Shown: positions 33,597-43,600 of the stretch, in pieces
Layout: every line of letters starts with the position of its first letter
Position numbering within the stretch: position 1 is the first letter of the stretch
Assembly: GCA_964584785.1 (NCBI GenBank)
Contig: CAZPBY010000002.1
Location: forward strand, 173,292 to 237,291
DNA from: JAHFTY01 sp964584785
Lineage (GTDB): Bacteria > Acidobacteriota > Terriglobia > 20CM-2-55-15
Length of the DNA stretch: 64,000 nt
Direction: 5' to 3'
Position numbers and translations under genes: made by a program
Notes under the pieces: model-generated
Seen by the model: only the letters and a program-made list of their open reading frames with translations
Databases searched by the model: none
Told to the model about the DNA's origin: nothing

Positions 33597-35843
33597 ATGA
33601 GCGTCCAACACACACCCGGCGCTCCGCGGCCGCGACAACGCGTTTTCGGACCTTTCTCCTTCGATGAGTCTTCAAACGAATTGCGCAAGAACGGTGTTCG
33701 CGTGCGGCTGCAGGGGCAGCCGCTCCAGATTCTTGCGGCTCTGATACGGCAGCCAGGCATGGTCGTCAGCCGGGAAGAGTTTCAACAACAACTCTGGAGC
33801 ACCAGCACCTTCGTCGATTTCGATCACGGTTTGAACGCGGCGGTGAACCGGTTGCGCCAGATTTTAGGAGACTCGGCCGACCAGCCCCGCTATATCGAAA
33901 CACTGCCCGGACGCGGTTATCGTTTCATCGCAGCGGTTGAGGAACCCAACACGAAAACGGTTCTTGTGATGAAACCGTCGCCAGATTCTGTACTAACGCC
34001 TGTGCCTCAACCCCAGGTGTTTGCTCAACCAGGGAGAAAGTTCCTATCGTGGTGGGTCAGCGGGGCCGGAGTAGCCATTGCGTTGATTGGCCTATACCTC
34101 GGCACAGTCCACGCGCCGGCGAAGTCCGACATCCCGAATCTGCGGTTCAGCATATCGCCGCCGGCCGGTTTCGCCCTGGAGCCGGGAAGCAGCCGTCAGA
34201 CCTTTGGGCTTTCGCCGGATGGGACCCGCCTTGCTTTCAGCGCCATGGGCGAGAGCGGTGTGTTTCAGGCGTTCGTTCGTGAACTCAATGCACTTGATGC
34301 TCGACCGGTACCGAACAGCTTTGGAGCATTCAACATTTTTTGGGCTCCCGATGCCCGCTCCATTTTCATGACGGTCGGCGGCCGTCTGCGCCGTTACTCG
34401 TTGGAAGGCGATTCCTATCAGGTGATTTGCGATACCCCCGCGATCACGCTCAGCGGAGCATTAATGGGCTCCAATTTGCTGATCTCGGCACGTACAGCAA
34501 ATTTCATTGTCCCTGCGGCTGGCGGCACGCCGAAACCGGTCGAAGAGTTCTATCCCTGGCCGCAGCTTCTTCCGGATGGCAAGCACATCTTGTATGCGGC
34601 ATTCGACGCCGAAGCCGGGCATCACCGGGCGAAGGTCGCCGAAGTGAACAAGCCGGATACCGTAAAGGATTTTCTGGAGGCTGATTCCCGTGTGCTGTAT
34701 GCGCCTTCGCTGATGAAACCAGGGACAGGCTATCTGGTGTATGTGAGAGCGGGCAATCTTCTTGCTCAGCCTTTTGATCCACGATTATTGCAAACCCAGG
34801 GCGAGCCGCTGCCGATCGTGTCGAGTGTCTATTCATTTTTCCCAACGGGAGCTGCGGATTTTTCCGTATCGAGCAATGGCATGCTCGCGTACCGGCGGTA
34901 TGCCAGCGAATCGCAGCTGGCGTGGGTTGATCGTCGTGGCCAGATCGTCAGGAAAGTTGGTCCCGAGAATGTGAATCTGAAACAGGCACGCCTTTCCCCG
35001 GACGGTAAAAAGATCGTAACGCCGATTTTCAATGTGGATCGCGGCGTCAACGAGCTTTGGGTCATTGATGAGGAAACGGGAGCGTCGAGGATGGCTGTTT
35101 CGGGACGAGGTCTGGCAGACAATCCCGTGTGGTCGCCGGATTCGACGAAAGTTGCTTTCAACATCGCCTACGAGTCGACTCCGCAATTGTTCATCAGCGG
35201 CATCGGCGCGAACGACACGCCCGAACGCGTCGCCGAAGGTTTCTACCAGGTGCCCTCCGATTGGTCGCATGACGGCCGCTTCATCGCATTCACGAACACG
35301 GCATTCACTCAATTCCAGAACGAAATGCGTGGCGATATCTGGCTCGCCGACATGACGCACGATCGCAAGGTGGTGCGCCTGCTCAGCACACCATTCCATG
35401 AATCCGATCCAGCCTTCTCTCCGGACGACCGCTGGCTCGCCTTCGTTTCCAACGAGTCGGGGCGGGCCGAAGTTTACGTTCAGACTTTCGAATCCGGCGA
35501 ATCGCCGCACCTGACCGGGGAACGTCACGTGATTTCACATGATGGAGCCGTCTCCCTTCGCTGGCGCAGGGACGGCAAGGAACTGTTTTACCTGGGATTC
35601 GACGGCCGCGTGTACGCAGTCCCGCTCTCGCTTACTCCCCATTTGAAAGTGGGCACCCCGGTTCCTCTGTTCACGATCAGCCTCGAAGCCAGAGCCGCCA
35701 TTCACTCCCTGCAGGGATTCGATGTGTCACTCGACGGGCAGCAGTTTCTGATTCCCACCGTGACATCGAATAAGAAATCCGAAATCGTCGTGATTCAGAA
35801 CTGGGAAGCGGAGGCCGAGCGCAACCGCGGTAAGGTCAACTGA
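33597..35843 (+). CDS. Membrane-anchored winged-helix regulator with PD40/TolB-type propeller
   Basis: A 748-residue CadC-like sensor. Residues 16-113 are an OmpR/CadC-type winged helix (FDESSNELRKNGVRVRLQGQ, then DHGLNAAVNRLRQILGD and GRGYRFIA), residues 149-170 one transmembrane helix, and residues about 178-740 an extracytoplasmic propeller with PD40 repeats (FGLSPDGTRLAFSAMG, RLSPDGKKIVTPIF, AFSPDDRWLAFVSNESG). Signals seen outside are presumed to reach the DNA-binding domain directly, without a kinase. This architecture is greatly expanded in Acidobacteriota. The frame is open to 33462, but the ATG at 33597 is where domain homology begins. Targets are unknown. Confidence 0.88.
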   Translation: MSVQHTPGAPRPRQRVFGPFSFDESSNELRKNGVRVRLQGQPLQILAALIRQPGMVVSREEFQQQLWSTSTFVDFDHGLNAAVNRLRQILGDSADQPRYIETLPGRGYRFIAAVEEPNTKTVLVMKPSPDSVLTPVPQPQVFAQPGRKFLSWWVSGAGVAIALIGLYLGTVHAPAKSDIPNLRFSISPPAGFALEPGSSRQTFGLSPDGTRLAFSAMGESGVFQAFVRELNALDARPVPNSFGAFNIFWAPDARSIFMTVGGRLRRYSLEGDSYQVICDTPAITLSGALMGSNLLISARTANFIVPAAGGTPKPVEEFYPWPQLLPDGKHILYAAFDAEAGHHRAKVAEVNKPDTVKDFLEADSRVLYAPSLMKPGTGYLVYVRAGNLLAQPFDPRLLQTQGEPLPIVSSVYSFFPTGAADFSVSSNGMLAYRRYASESQLAWVDRRGQIVRKVGPENVNLKQARLSPDGKKIVTPIFNVDRGVNELWVIDEETGASRMAVSGRGLADNPVWSPDSTKVAFNIAYESTPQLFISGIGANDTPERVAEGFYQVPSDWSHDGRFIAFTNTAFTQFQNEMRGDIWLADMTHDRKVVRLLSTPFHESDPAFSPDDRWLAFVSNESGRAEVYVQTFESGESPHLTGERHVISHDGAVSLRWRRDGKELFYLGFDGRVYAVPLSLTPHLKVGTPVPLFTISLEARAAIHSLQGFDVSLDGQQFLIPTVTSNKKSEIVVIQNWEAEAERNRGKVN

Positions 35844-35882
35844 CCCTCATCGAGTGTTTTTGACCGCAGCCGAGAGGGCGAA

Positions 35883-36632
35883 ATGGAAATACTCAAGACG
35901 CTGTATGTGACCAGTCGCGAGGAATGGCGTGCATGGCTCACGAAGCATTACCGGTCCGAGACCGAGGTTTGGCTCATCTACTACAAGAAACATACCGGAA
36001 AGCCCCGCATTGCTTACGACCATGCGGTCGAGGAGGCGTTGTGCTTCGGCTGGGTCGACAGCATCGTTAAGAGGATCGACGATGACACGTTTGCGCAGAA
36101 ATTTACTCCTCGTCGCGACTGGACCCGGTGGTCCGAATTAAATACCAGACGGGTGCGCAAACTCATTCGGGAAGGCCGAATGACAGAGGCCGGCCGGGCC
36201 GGGATCGATCTTAAGGCCGCCGGCAAAAAACCAAACGCGAAAGAGAGCAACGGCGGCCAGGATACTCCTCGCTTCGTCGAACAGGCCCTCAAAGCGAACG
36301 CGAAGGCTTGGGAAAACTTCCGGAGGCTCACGCTATCGCAGCGCAAGGCCTACATCCGTTGGATCATGGAGGTCAAGACCGAGGAGACGCGCCAGCGGCG
36401 CCTGCAAGAAGCCGTCTCTCGGCTGGAACAGCGCAATGATATCCCTGAATTCATCAAACAGGCCCTAATGGTGAATGCAAAGGCCTGGGAGAACTTCCGG
36501 AACCTCGCGCCCTCCTACCGCAAGCACTACATTGGTTGGATCATGCACGCCGCGAAAGAGGAGACGCGCCAGCGGCGCCTGCAAGAAGCCGTCTCGCTTC
36601 TGGAGCAAAACAAAAAACTCGGCCTTAAATGA
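35883..36632 (+). CDS. YdeI/OmpD-associated family protein with duplicated C-terminal repeat
   Basis: A 249-residue protein. The N-terminal part is the YdeI family core (SREEWRAWLTKHYRSETEVW, YDHAVEEALCFGWVDSIVKR, RDWTRWSELNTRRVRKLIRE). The C-terminus contains two copies of an OmdA-type segment (VEQALKANAKAWENFRRL and IKQALMVNAKAWENFRNL), each followed by ETRQRRLQEAVS. The two copies share a 38-nt identical stretch (36381-36418 and 36558-36595), a 177-bp period, so the duplication is recent. YdeI proteins are linked to antimicrobial peptide resistance in enterics; whether that applies here is unknown. Confidence 0.83.
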   Translation: MEILKTLYVTSREEWRAWLTKHYRSETEVWLIYYKKHTGKPRIAYDHAVEEALCFGWVDSIVKRIDDDTFAQKFTPRRDWTRWSELNTRRVRKLIREGRMTEAGRAGIDLKAAGKKPNAKESNGGQDTPRFVEQALKANAKAWENFRRLTLSQRKAYIRWIMEVKTEETRQRRLQEAVSRLEQRNDIPEFIKQALMVNAKAWENFRNLAPSYRKHYIGWIMHAAKEETRQRRLQEAVSLLEQNKKLGLK

Positions 36633-36656
36633 AATCCAGTCTGGCAGGACACCCGC

Positions 36657-36863
36657 CACGCCGGCGTGCGAGGAGGGTAGCCCCGGGTGGCGCGTAGCAA
36701 CACTCGGGGTGGAACCGGTCAGATCTGTGGTGCACCCGGCAGGGGTGCAAGGATGCGCAATGCCATGCGCCCTGCCGAGGTGCGTTTCCTAAGAGGCGCG
36801 ATCGTTAGCCCGGAGTTGCGCTTCGCGCTTAACTCCGGGCTATTCTCCTCGCACGCCAGCGTG
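36657..36863. mobile_element. MITE-like element with terminal inverted repeats
   Basis: About 28-nt ends (36657-36684 and 36836-36863) are inverted copies of each other with 24 of 28 positions matching (CACGCCGGCGTGCGAGGAG against CACGCTGGCGTGCGAGGAG). The interior holds a second strong hairpin at 36806-36842 (TAGCCCGGAGTT with AACTCCGGGCTA). There is no transposase frame. It sits exactly where the 5' part of the pilin gene should be. Target-site duplications are not evident. Confidence 0.6.
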
Positions 36864-36896
36864 CTTGAGGAGCTGGCGCACCAAACGCGATCGGTT

Positions 36897-37306
36897 GGCG
36901 CCGATCGCCAGACGTCTGTTGATCGTGGGAATTCTTTTGATCATCGCGTCGATCGCCATTCCCAACTTGCTGCGTTCGCGTCAAATCGCGAATGAGTCGG
37001 CTGCGGTTGCATCGATGCGAACGATCATGACCGCCGAATTGACTTATCTCACATTCTCCGCAGGAAAGTACGGCACTATCTCGGACCTGATCAGCACAAA
37101 GCTTACGGACAGTAGTTTCCCGAGCAAGGGCGGTTACGTGTATTCGATCGACCTTGCGGCGGGCGGCGGGGACTACACGATTTGGGCTGCTCCCATCTCG
37201 ACGAATTACGCACGATACGCCTATTACACTGTTCCGGACGGCATGGTTCGTTATTGCCACGGATTCCGCCTTCGCCCCCTCCGGACAGGCAGGAATGGCG
37301 GTTAAA
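36897..37306 (+). pseudogene. Type IV pilin-like gene, decayed
   Basis: The frame contains the hydrophobic stalk and following segment of a prepilin (LLIVGILLIIASIAIPNLLR, then NESAAVASMRTIMTAELTYL, then GYVYSIDLAAGG). The leader and the GFTLIE cleavage motif are missing; the sequence before the stalk belongs to the inverted-repeat element at 36657-36863. Near 37255 the frame needs to shift by one base: after VRY the alternative frame reads DSAFAPSGQAGMAVK and stops at 37306, which is the expected pilin end. One extra G in that position would explain it. Two lesions mean the gene cannot make a working pilin. Confidence 0.7.
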
Positions 37307-37320
37307 TAAGAAACCACGCT

Positions 37321-38346
37321 TTACTTGTGGTTTTTCTCGCCAAGGCCGTGCCTATGACCGCAAAGAGGACACAGTGTCGCCGCGACGGAGTTGTCGACGT
37401 TGTGTCTCACCGGCTTCAGGGTCCGAATGAATGCGAAGACGGCCTTCAGATCATCGTCCGTCATGTTGCGATATAAGCCCCACGGCATGACCGGATCGAT
37501 CTTCCGCGCGCCGATTTGGCCCGTTCGAATCGTCTTGATGAATGTGGCTTCGTCGTAATACGGAATGCCGCTGGCGTCCTGGGTGATGTTGGCGGCGGCA
37601 ACCTTCTTGCCTCCGAGGCCGTTAAGCTCGAAGCCTCCGGCAAATGCGAGATTCTGCATCTGCTGGCCGTTCGCGTCCTGCGGCGTGTGGCAATCGGCGC
37701 AATTGGCAAGCGTCACCAGATGTTCTCCGCGGGCCCGAGGCGTCGAGAGATCCGGGTCTTTGACGGGTTCGGTTATCGGAGCGGGCACGCCCATAATCAA
37801 CCGATTTACCGGAAAGTTGATCTGCGTTTTCGGCAGCGCGTTCTTAACGGGCGGGACTGACCTTATATATACGATGATGGACGCGAGATCTTCGTCGGAC
37901 AGGTGACGGAAGTTCTGATACGGCATGATCGGAAACAGTGCCCGGCCGTCGCCGCCAATGCCTTCGCGAACGGCGCGCGCAATCTGGTCGTCGGTCCAAT
38001 TGGCGATGCCGGTTTCCTTGTCGGAACTGATGTTGCTCGCGTAAACCTTGCCCAAACCCGGATCATCGACCATGCGCTCGCCGCCGCCTTCGGTCCCCGC
38101 CTTTATGGTGATTGCTTCCGGGGTCACGTCGTGCTCTGAATGACACTGGAAACAGCCATTGACTGCAGTCACGAGGTACCGTCCCCGCTCCATGCGAGCG
38201 GGCGTCGCATCGAAGCGTCGATCGGTAAGCGGCCGCATTCGTGGTCCTAAAAACGGACGCCAGCCGATGGTCATCGTAATTCCAACGGGAACGAGCACCG
38301 CCACAGCCAGAACCAGGAGAAGAAGAATCCTCTTCAACATTCTCAT
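37321..38346 (-). CDS. Membrane-anchored diheme cytochrome c
   Basis: A 341-residue protein with an N-terminal hydrophobic anchor (residues 5-27). There are two heme motifs, CFQCH (C65-H69) and CADCH (C216-H220), each followed by a candidate distal methionine (M141 in FPIMPYQNF, M287 in DPVMPWGLY), so two cytochrome c domains of about 150 residues. The C-terminus has an extra CPLCGHRHG (C326, C329), a knuckle-like pair that is not a heme site and may bind zinc. Such diheme proteins often act as electron entry points for periplasmic dehydrogenases. No dehydrogenase is adjacent. Confidence 0.87.
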   Translation of the reverse strand: MRMLKRILLLLVLAVAVLVPVGITMTIGWRPFLGPRMRPLTDRRFDATPARMERGRYLVTAVNGCFQCHSEHDVTPEAITIKAGTEGGGERMVDDPGLGKVYASNISSDKETGIANWTDDQIARAVREGIGGDGRALFPIMPYQNFRHLSDEDLASIIVYIRSVPPVKNALPKTQINFPVNRLIMGVPAPITEPVKDPDLSTPRARGEHLVTLANCADCHTPQDANGQQMQNLAFAGGFELNGLGGKKVAAANITQDASGIPYYDEATFIKTIRTGQIGARKIDPVMPWGLYRNMTDDDLKAVFAFIRTLKPVRHNVDNSVAATLCPLCGHRHGLGEKNHK

Positions 38347-38519
38347 CGTTTACTCCGCGCGGACATTCTAGTCGCCGTAAGTCGGGGCTTCAATGATTAT
38401 GGAACTCAAGACGACAGGGTTCGGACTAAGGGGAATGGAATTTATACTTCCCCGCTTCGTCTGTATCTTTTACCCGGATTTAACAACTGCGCTGAAGTGC
38501 GACGATATATCTTGGAAGC

Positions 38520-40349
38520 ATGCGGTCACTAATGTTCGGAATCATCCTAATGTCGGCTTCCGTTCAACAGTCGCAGGATGCCGCGCTTGTTGAGGGCGTC
38601 GTTACCAAGGCAGGAACGTCCGATCCGGTCCCGCGGGCGCGTGTGACTCTGACGCGGGACAGCGGACCAGCGCAGCCCGTGACGGCAACAACCGACGGCG
38701 GCGGCAAGTTCACGTTTCAAAACGTGCAGCCCGGACGTTATCGCATCGCGGCGGCCCGCGATGGCTACGTCAAAGGGGAATATGGCCAACGCGCACCCGC
38801 GCAGCCGGGTGTGGTTGTGACGATCGCGGCAAGGCAGGAGATGAAGGACGTCCATATCGCGCTCACACCGACTGGAGCAATCGCCGGCCGCGTCTTTGAC
38901 CGCTTTGGCGAACCGGTCGGAAATGCGAATGTGCAAGCGTTGAAGTATTCCTATCAGGACGGCCGGCGGGTGTTGAACGTTGCACAGAGCGCGCGCACCA
39001 ACGATCTCGGCGAGTACCGGATGTTCTGGATGCAGCCCGGACAATACATTGTGAGCGCGGTTCCCGCCGACGGCCGCGCCGACGCTCTCACAACCGTTGA
39101 CGTCGACGACAAGGTGAGCGCCGTCATTTCCTCGTTTCGAGTGACTGCGCCGGCGCTCGCCGAACTTGCCGCGCCTTCCGCAACTGCAGGTGATCCGGGT
39201 CAAACCTACCTGACGATCTACTACCCGGGCACAACCGACGCCGCCGGCGCCGCGCCGATCGATCTGCGCCCCGGCGCGAACTTCACCGGTGTGGATCTGA
39301 ACGTTGTGGATACTCGCGCCATCCGCATTCGTGGACGTGTCATCAGCCCGCGGCAAAGTCAAACGGGCGTGTCGCTGACTTTGATTCCGCGCGGCGCCGT
39401 CGTTCCCGCCGGACAGCTTCAACGGCAGGCGTCCACGAACAACGAAGGCATCTTTGAATTCAAAGGTGTGGCGCCGGGCGCCTATGATCTCGTCGCATCG
39501 TCGGGTCCGCAGTTCATTAGTTTGAGTGACACGTCGACCAACGGTTCGGGACAAACCACCACCGTCACACGCCAGGCGTTCGTGTTCAACACCACAGGAT
39601 CGATCGATCCCTCGACGTTTCGCGGCATGAACGGTGGATCGAACGAGCCGCGGATGATCGCGCGAATTCCCCTGGACGTCGGTACTGCTGACATCGATGA
39701 CGTCACGATCACGCTCTCGCCGGGCTTCACGCTGAACGGCAAAGTCACGATCGAAGGCCCTGCGAACGGTAACTCCACACCGACGAATATGCGCGTTTCG
39801 ATTCGCCCCGATCCGCTGATTCCTCAGCTGATGCCCCCTCCGGTATCGGTCGCAGCCGATGGGACGTTTACCATCAAGGATCTGATTTCCGGCGATTATC
39901 GAATTTCAGTGTCCGCCATGCCGCGCGGCGGTTATGTGAAAGGCGTGAGACTGTCGGGCGCCGACACGGCGAACCTCTCCATTCACCTCGACGGTGAACC
40001 CCGCGGACCGCTCGATATTCTTGTGGGAACAAATCCGGGTTCGCTCGATGCCTCGGTTCGGAATGAAAAGCAGGAAGCGGTTTCGGGCGTGACCGTCGTT
40101 CTCATTCCGGACGGCGCGCGCCGACAGCGCTCGGAGCTGTATCGCAGCGCGACGAGCGACGCCTCGGGCCGTATCCATCTCGACAACGTCATCCCCGGTG
40201 ACTATAAACTCTTCGCCTGGGAGGCCGTCGAGAATGGCGTGTGGCAAGACCCGGAATTCATCCGCAACTTCGAAGATCGCGGCAAACCCGTGCACATCAG
40301 CGAAGGTGCCCGCGAGCTGGCCGACGTTCGCGTCATCCCGTACAACTAA
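38520..40349 (+). CDS. Secreted protein with carboxypeptidase-regulatory-like domains
   Basis: A 609-residue exported protein with a short signal sequence. The first domain after it is a carboxypeptidase-regulatory-like (transthyretin/Cna-B-type) beta-sandwich (VEGVVTKAGTSDPVPRARVT, then FTFQNVQPGRYRIAAARDGY). Similar motifs recur (GAIAGRVFDRFGEPVGNANV, IFEFKGVAPGAYDLVASSG, TFTIKDLISGDYRISVSAMP, GRIHLDNVIPGDYKLFAWEA), so at least four sandwich domains are present. No catalytic peptidase domain and no TonB-dependent barrel is attached. This class is abundant in Acidobacteriota and probably acts at the cell surface. The giant gene begins 271 bp downstream on the same strand. Confidence 0.83.
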   Translation: MRSLMFGIILMSASVQQSQDAALVEGVVTKAGTSDPVPRARVTLTRDSGPAQPVTATTDGGGKFTFQNVQPGRYRIAAARDGYVKGEYGQRAPAQPGVVVTIAARQEMKDVHIALTPTGAIAGRVFDRFGEPVGNANVQALKYSYQDGRRVLNVAQSARTNDLGEYRMFWMQPGQYIVSAVPADGRADALTTVDVDDKVSAVISSFRVTAPALAELAAPSATAGDPGQTYLTIYYPGTTDAAGAAPIDLRPGANFTGVDLNVVDTRAIRIRGRVISPRQSQTGVSLTLIPRGAVVPAGQLQRQASTNNEGIFEFKGVAPGAYDLVASSGPQFISLSDTSTNGSGQTTTVTRQAFVFNTTGSIDPSTFRGMNGGSNEPRMIARIPLDVGTADIDDVTITLSPGFTLNGKVTIEGPANGNSTPTNMRVSIRPDPLIPQLMPPPVSVAADGTFTIKDLISGDYRISVSAMPRGGYVKGVRLSGADTANLSIHLDGEPRGPLDILVGTNPGSLDASVRNEKQEAVSGVTVVLIPDGARRQRSELYRSATSDASGRIHLDNVIPGDYKLFAWEAVENGVWQDPEFIRNFEDRGKPVHISEGARELADVRVIPYN

Positions 40350-40501
40350 GCGCCTGAATCCGTCGCTACCTGAAGAAAACGAAGCGATTCGCGGACTGAC
40401 TCGCCAAATTTCCCCGCGAATTACGCTTACTTAACTGAGCACGATAGGCCAGGAGCGGCGGATGGCACCTTCCGTCGGTGTACCACTCCACCTTCGGTTA
40501 G

Positions 40502-40530
40502 TTGACATGTTCACTGAAGAGTTCGATAGA
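40502..40530 (+). promoter_or_regulatory. Candidate promoter of the giant gene
   Basis: A consensus -35 box TTGACA (40502-40507) is followed at 17 bp by GATAGA, a poor -10 (three of six). It is 90 bp before the start codon. The rest of the 40350-40620 gap shows no riboswitch or repeat I can name. Confidence 0.35.
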
Positions 40531-40620
40531 AAGTACCATCGCGTAATTCCTTGCAGTTAAACGCTCTTCGCAAGTCGCGGCGTTTTCAACCGCGCTTGAA
40601 AGCGAAACGGAGTCTTCGCC

Positions 40621-43600
40621 ATGAGTAAGTCATCGGCCCTGGACACGCTATTCCGCAAGAACCGAAAACACCGCGACAACAAAAAACACCTCACACCGAA
40701 ACTCCTGGCCAAACGGGAACAAAGGATTGCCGTCGAGGCGCTGGAGCCGCGGCTCCTGCTTTCCGCCGAGACGATGGTCTTCGTCGCCGGCGCCACAGCC
40801 GCTGATCTGACGATCAGAATAGATGATGCGGCGACGCCCGTTGTGCAGATCGTGGACAACCACACCGGCAATATCGTGATGAGCCGTGCGCTTGCGGAGA
40901 CCAGCGGTGTCGCGATCACAGGCTCCGACCAGAACGACTCCCTCAAGATCGACAGCAGCGCCGCATCCGCGATTCCGATCGCGTTCGACGGCGGCGGCGG
41001 TACGGACAAACTCATCGGACCGGAAGTCGACGCCACGTGGCACGTGACCGGACGGGATGCGGGAACGGTCGCAAATGTGACGTTCACCCACGTCGAGCAA
41101 CTTCAAGGTGCAGCCGACAATCAGGACACGTTCGTATTCGAGGAAGGCGGCTCGATCGCTGGATTCATCGATGGCGGTCCCGGCGGATTCGACAGCCTCG
41201 TTGTCGCCGGCGGGAAGTATTCAAAAGTTTCATACGACCCGACAGGTCCCCAAGCCGGAACCGTCAGTCTGGACGAAAACGTTATTCGGTACGACGGCCT
41301 CGAGCCGATCACCGTCGACGCGGACGCTCCCAACATGGTCCTGAGTCTGACCAACGATGCGGACCAAGCGATCATCGAAACCATCATCGGCGGTGAACTG
41401 CGCCTCCGGACGTTGAACGGAACTTTCGAAACGATGACGTTCAACATGCCGACCGGCACCAACCCTTCGCTGACGATCAATCTGGGCGGTGGGGATGACG
41501 TCCTGACGATCGCTACGCATTTTAGCGTTATCAACAATTCCGACACGCTCCCGTTCACTTTTACGATCAACGGTGGGCCGGGTAACGACGACATCACATT
41601 TGCCCCCTCGGCTTCGGGCGATGGTTATGTTCTGGATGGCGGCGACGACACCGATATTCTCAGGGCATCCGGCGATCATATGTCGTTGAAGCCGGCCACC
41701 GGTTCCGGTGGCCCGCCGATTCTGACGACGACTCAGGTGGTCGGTACTCGCGTTGTAACGGCTTTGACGGACAACGGTCATTTCGAGGCAGCAGTTTTGT
41801 CCGGAATCGACCTGGTCCACAGCGATTGGTTCGCTGCCCTCGATTTCATTGCCGACGTGCCGACGTTTACGCCGCAGGGGCCCGGACCCATAATCAATGC
41901 CGGATCCAACATTCCTTCCGCCTCGAGTCCCGTTACCGGAGCCGTGCCTGCCGTTGCGGTCGATCCGCGGGATCCCAGGAGTTTGTTCGTGGCAACTGTG
42001 GACGGCGGCGTATGGAAAAACAACGACCGCACCGTCTACTTCGGGAACGACGACTCGACCCTCGACCCGCAGGATACAGCCGTTATCGATGAAGTCGCCG
42101 CGCTGCTGATCGCGCATCCTGAACTCAGCGTCACCGTGAACGGATATACGGACAGCAAAGGAACGACGCAACACAACAAAGACCTGTCGGATGCCCGCGC
42201 GAAAGCCGTCAAAGATTATCTGGTGAACACCAGACATATCGAATCGCTTCGCGTGTCTGTCCAGGGATTCGGTGAGTCCGACCCGATAGTTCCCAACGAC
42301 AAGACGGACCCGGACAATGTCGCAACACCTTTGAACCGACGCGTCGAGTTGATCGTGAATCAATGGACGCCGCTGACGGACCAGTTTCCGAGTCTTGCGT
42401 TCGCTTCAATCGCGATCAGTCCGCGCGACGCCGATGACCATCCGGTCGGCCCCGCAACGCCGACAAATAAGCTCGTCATTTATGCCGGCACCGGAAGCGT
42501 TAGCAGCGTTGGCTCATTCAGGAATCAGAAAAATTACGGCGTTGGACTGATGAAGTCCGTTGACGGCGGCGCGACATGGACTCTGATTCGAGATCCACAA
42601 TTCCTGAACAGCGATATCCGCTCTATCAAGATCAATGAAGCCGGCGTCATCCTGGTGGGAACCGATGGTGCGTCCAACGGCGCAGGGCTATTCATCAGCG
42701 ACGATAATGGCGTTACGTTCAACAACGTCAGCAGCAAGACTTCAACATTTCCGGCTGCGCCTGTAACCGACATCGTAATCGATCCCAACCATCAGATGCG
42801 GTTCTACGTTGCCGTGCCGACCAAGGGAATCTACGTCAGCAACGATATCGGAGTGACCTGGACACGAATAGCCGACACCACCGCGATCCCTCTCATCAAC
42901 AATTCCACGTTCCGCATCCAGCTGGCCATCAGCAATGCCGCCGACGCCACTTCGGGTTTGAACCCCGTGTATGCCGGCATCGTCAACAAAGTCACAGGGG
43001 ACGTCCTATCAAAGACTGTAGGTGCCGCGGACGTTACCAACAAAGTGCAAACGATCGAGGTGAAGGGGCCAACACTGCTCGAAAGCGGCGACAAGATCAA
43101 AATCGTGGATGGTCTGTTTACCGACGAATACACGCTCATCTCTTCCACCCGTCTCCCCAGCGGGAACGTTCAATTCATTTTGAACGAAGCGGTCAAACAT
43201 CAATATTCGATCGGAGCAAAAGTAAACACTAACGGGACCAACGAACTCTACCGCCTTGTCGGCGTGTTTCGTACCGATGCGACCGGTGTAACTGGCGCGA
43301 CACCCACCGTCACGTGGGTCTCGATGAAGATACCCGAAACCGAAGAAAGGAATTCGCCGCTATTCCCGAACCAACCTGGCGACAGTATCGGATTCTTTAA
43401 CCTGATGACCGGCGGAGACGGCGATCTTTTCTTCTCCATGGCTGCCGATCCCTACGATCCCAATATCCTGTACGTTGGTGGTGACACGCAGCCCGGAGGG
43501 GGAAGGGACGGTGAGCCGCCATTTCCCAACGACTCCGGCGCCAAGACGTTCACAGGCCGGATATTCCAGGGCACTTTCTCGACGACAGTCACCGGAACGC

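Noticed and set aside
40350..40620. Riboswitch (cyclic di-GMP type) upstream of the giant gene
   Set aside because: The conserved GEMM elements could not be found; only a partial promoter-like pair remains.
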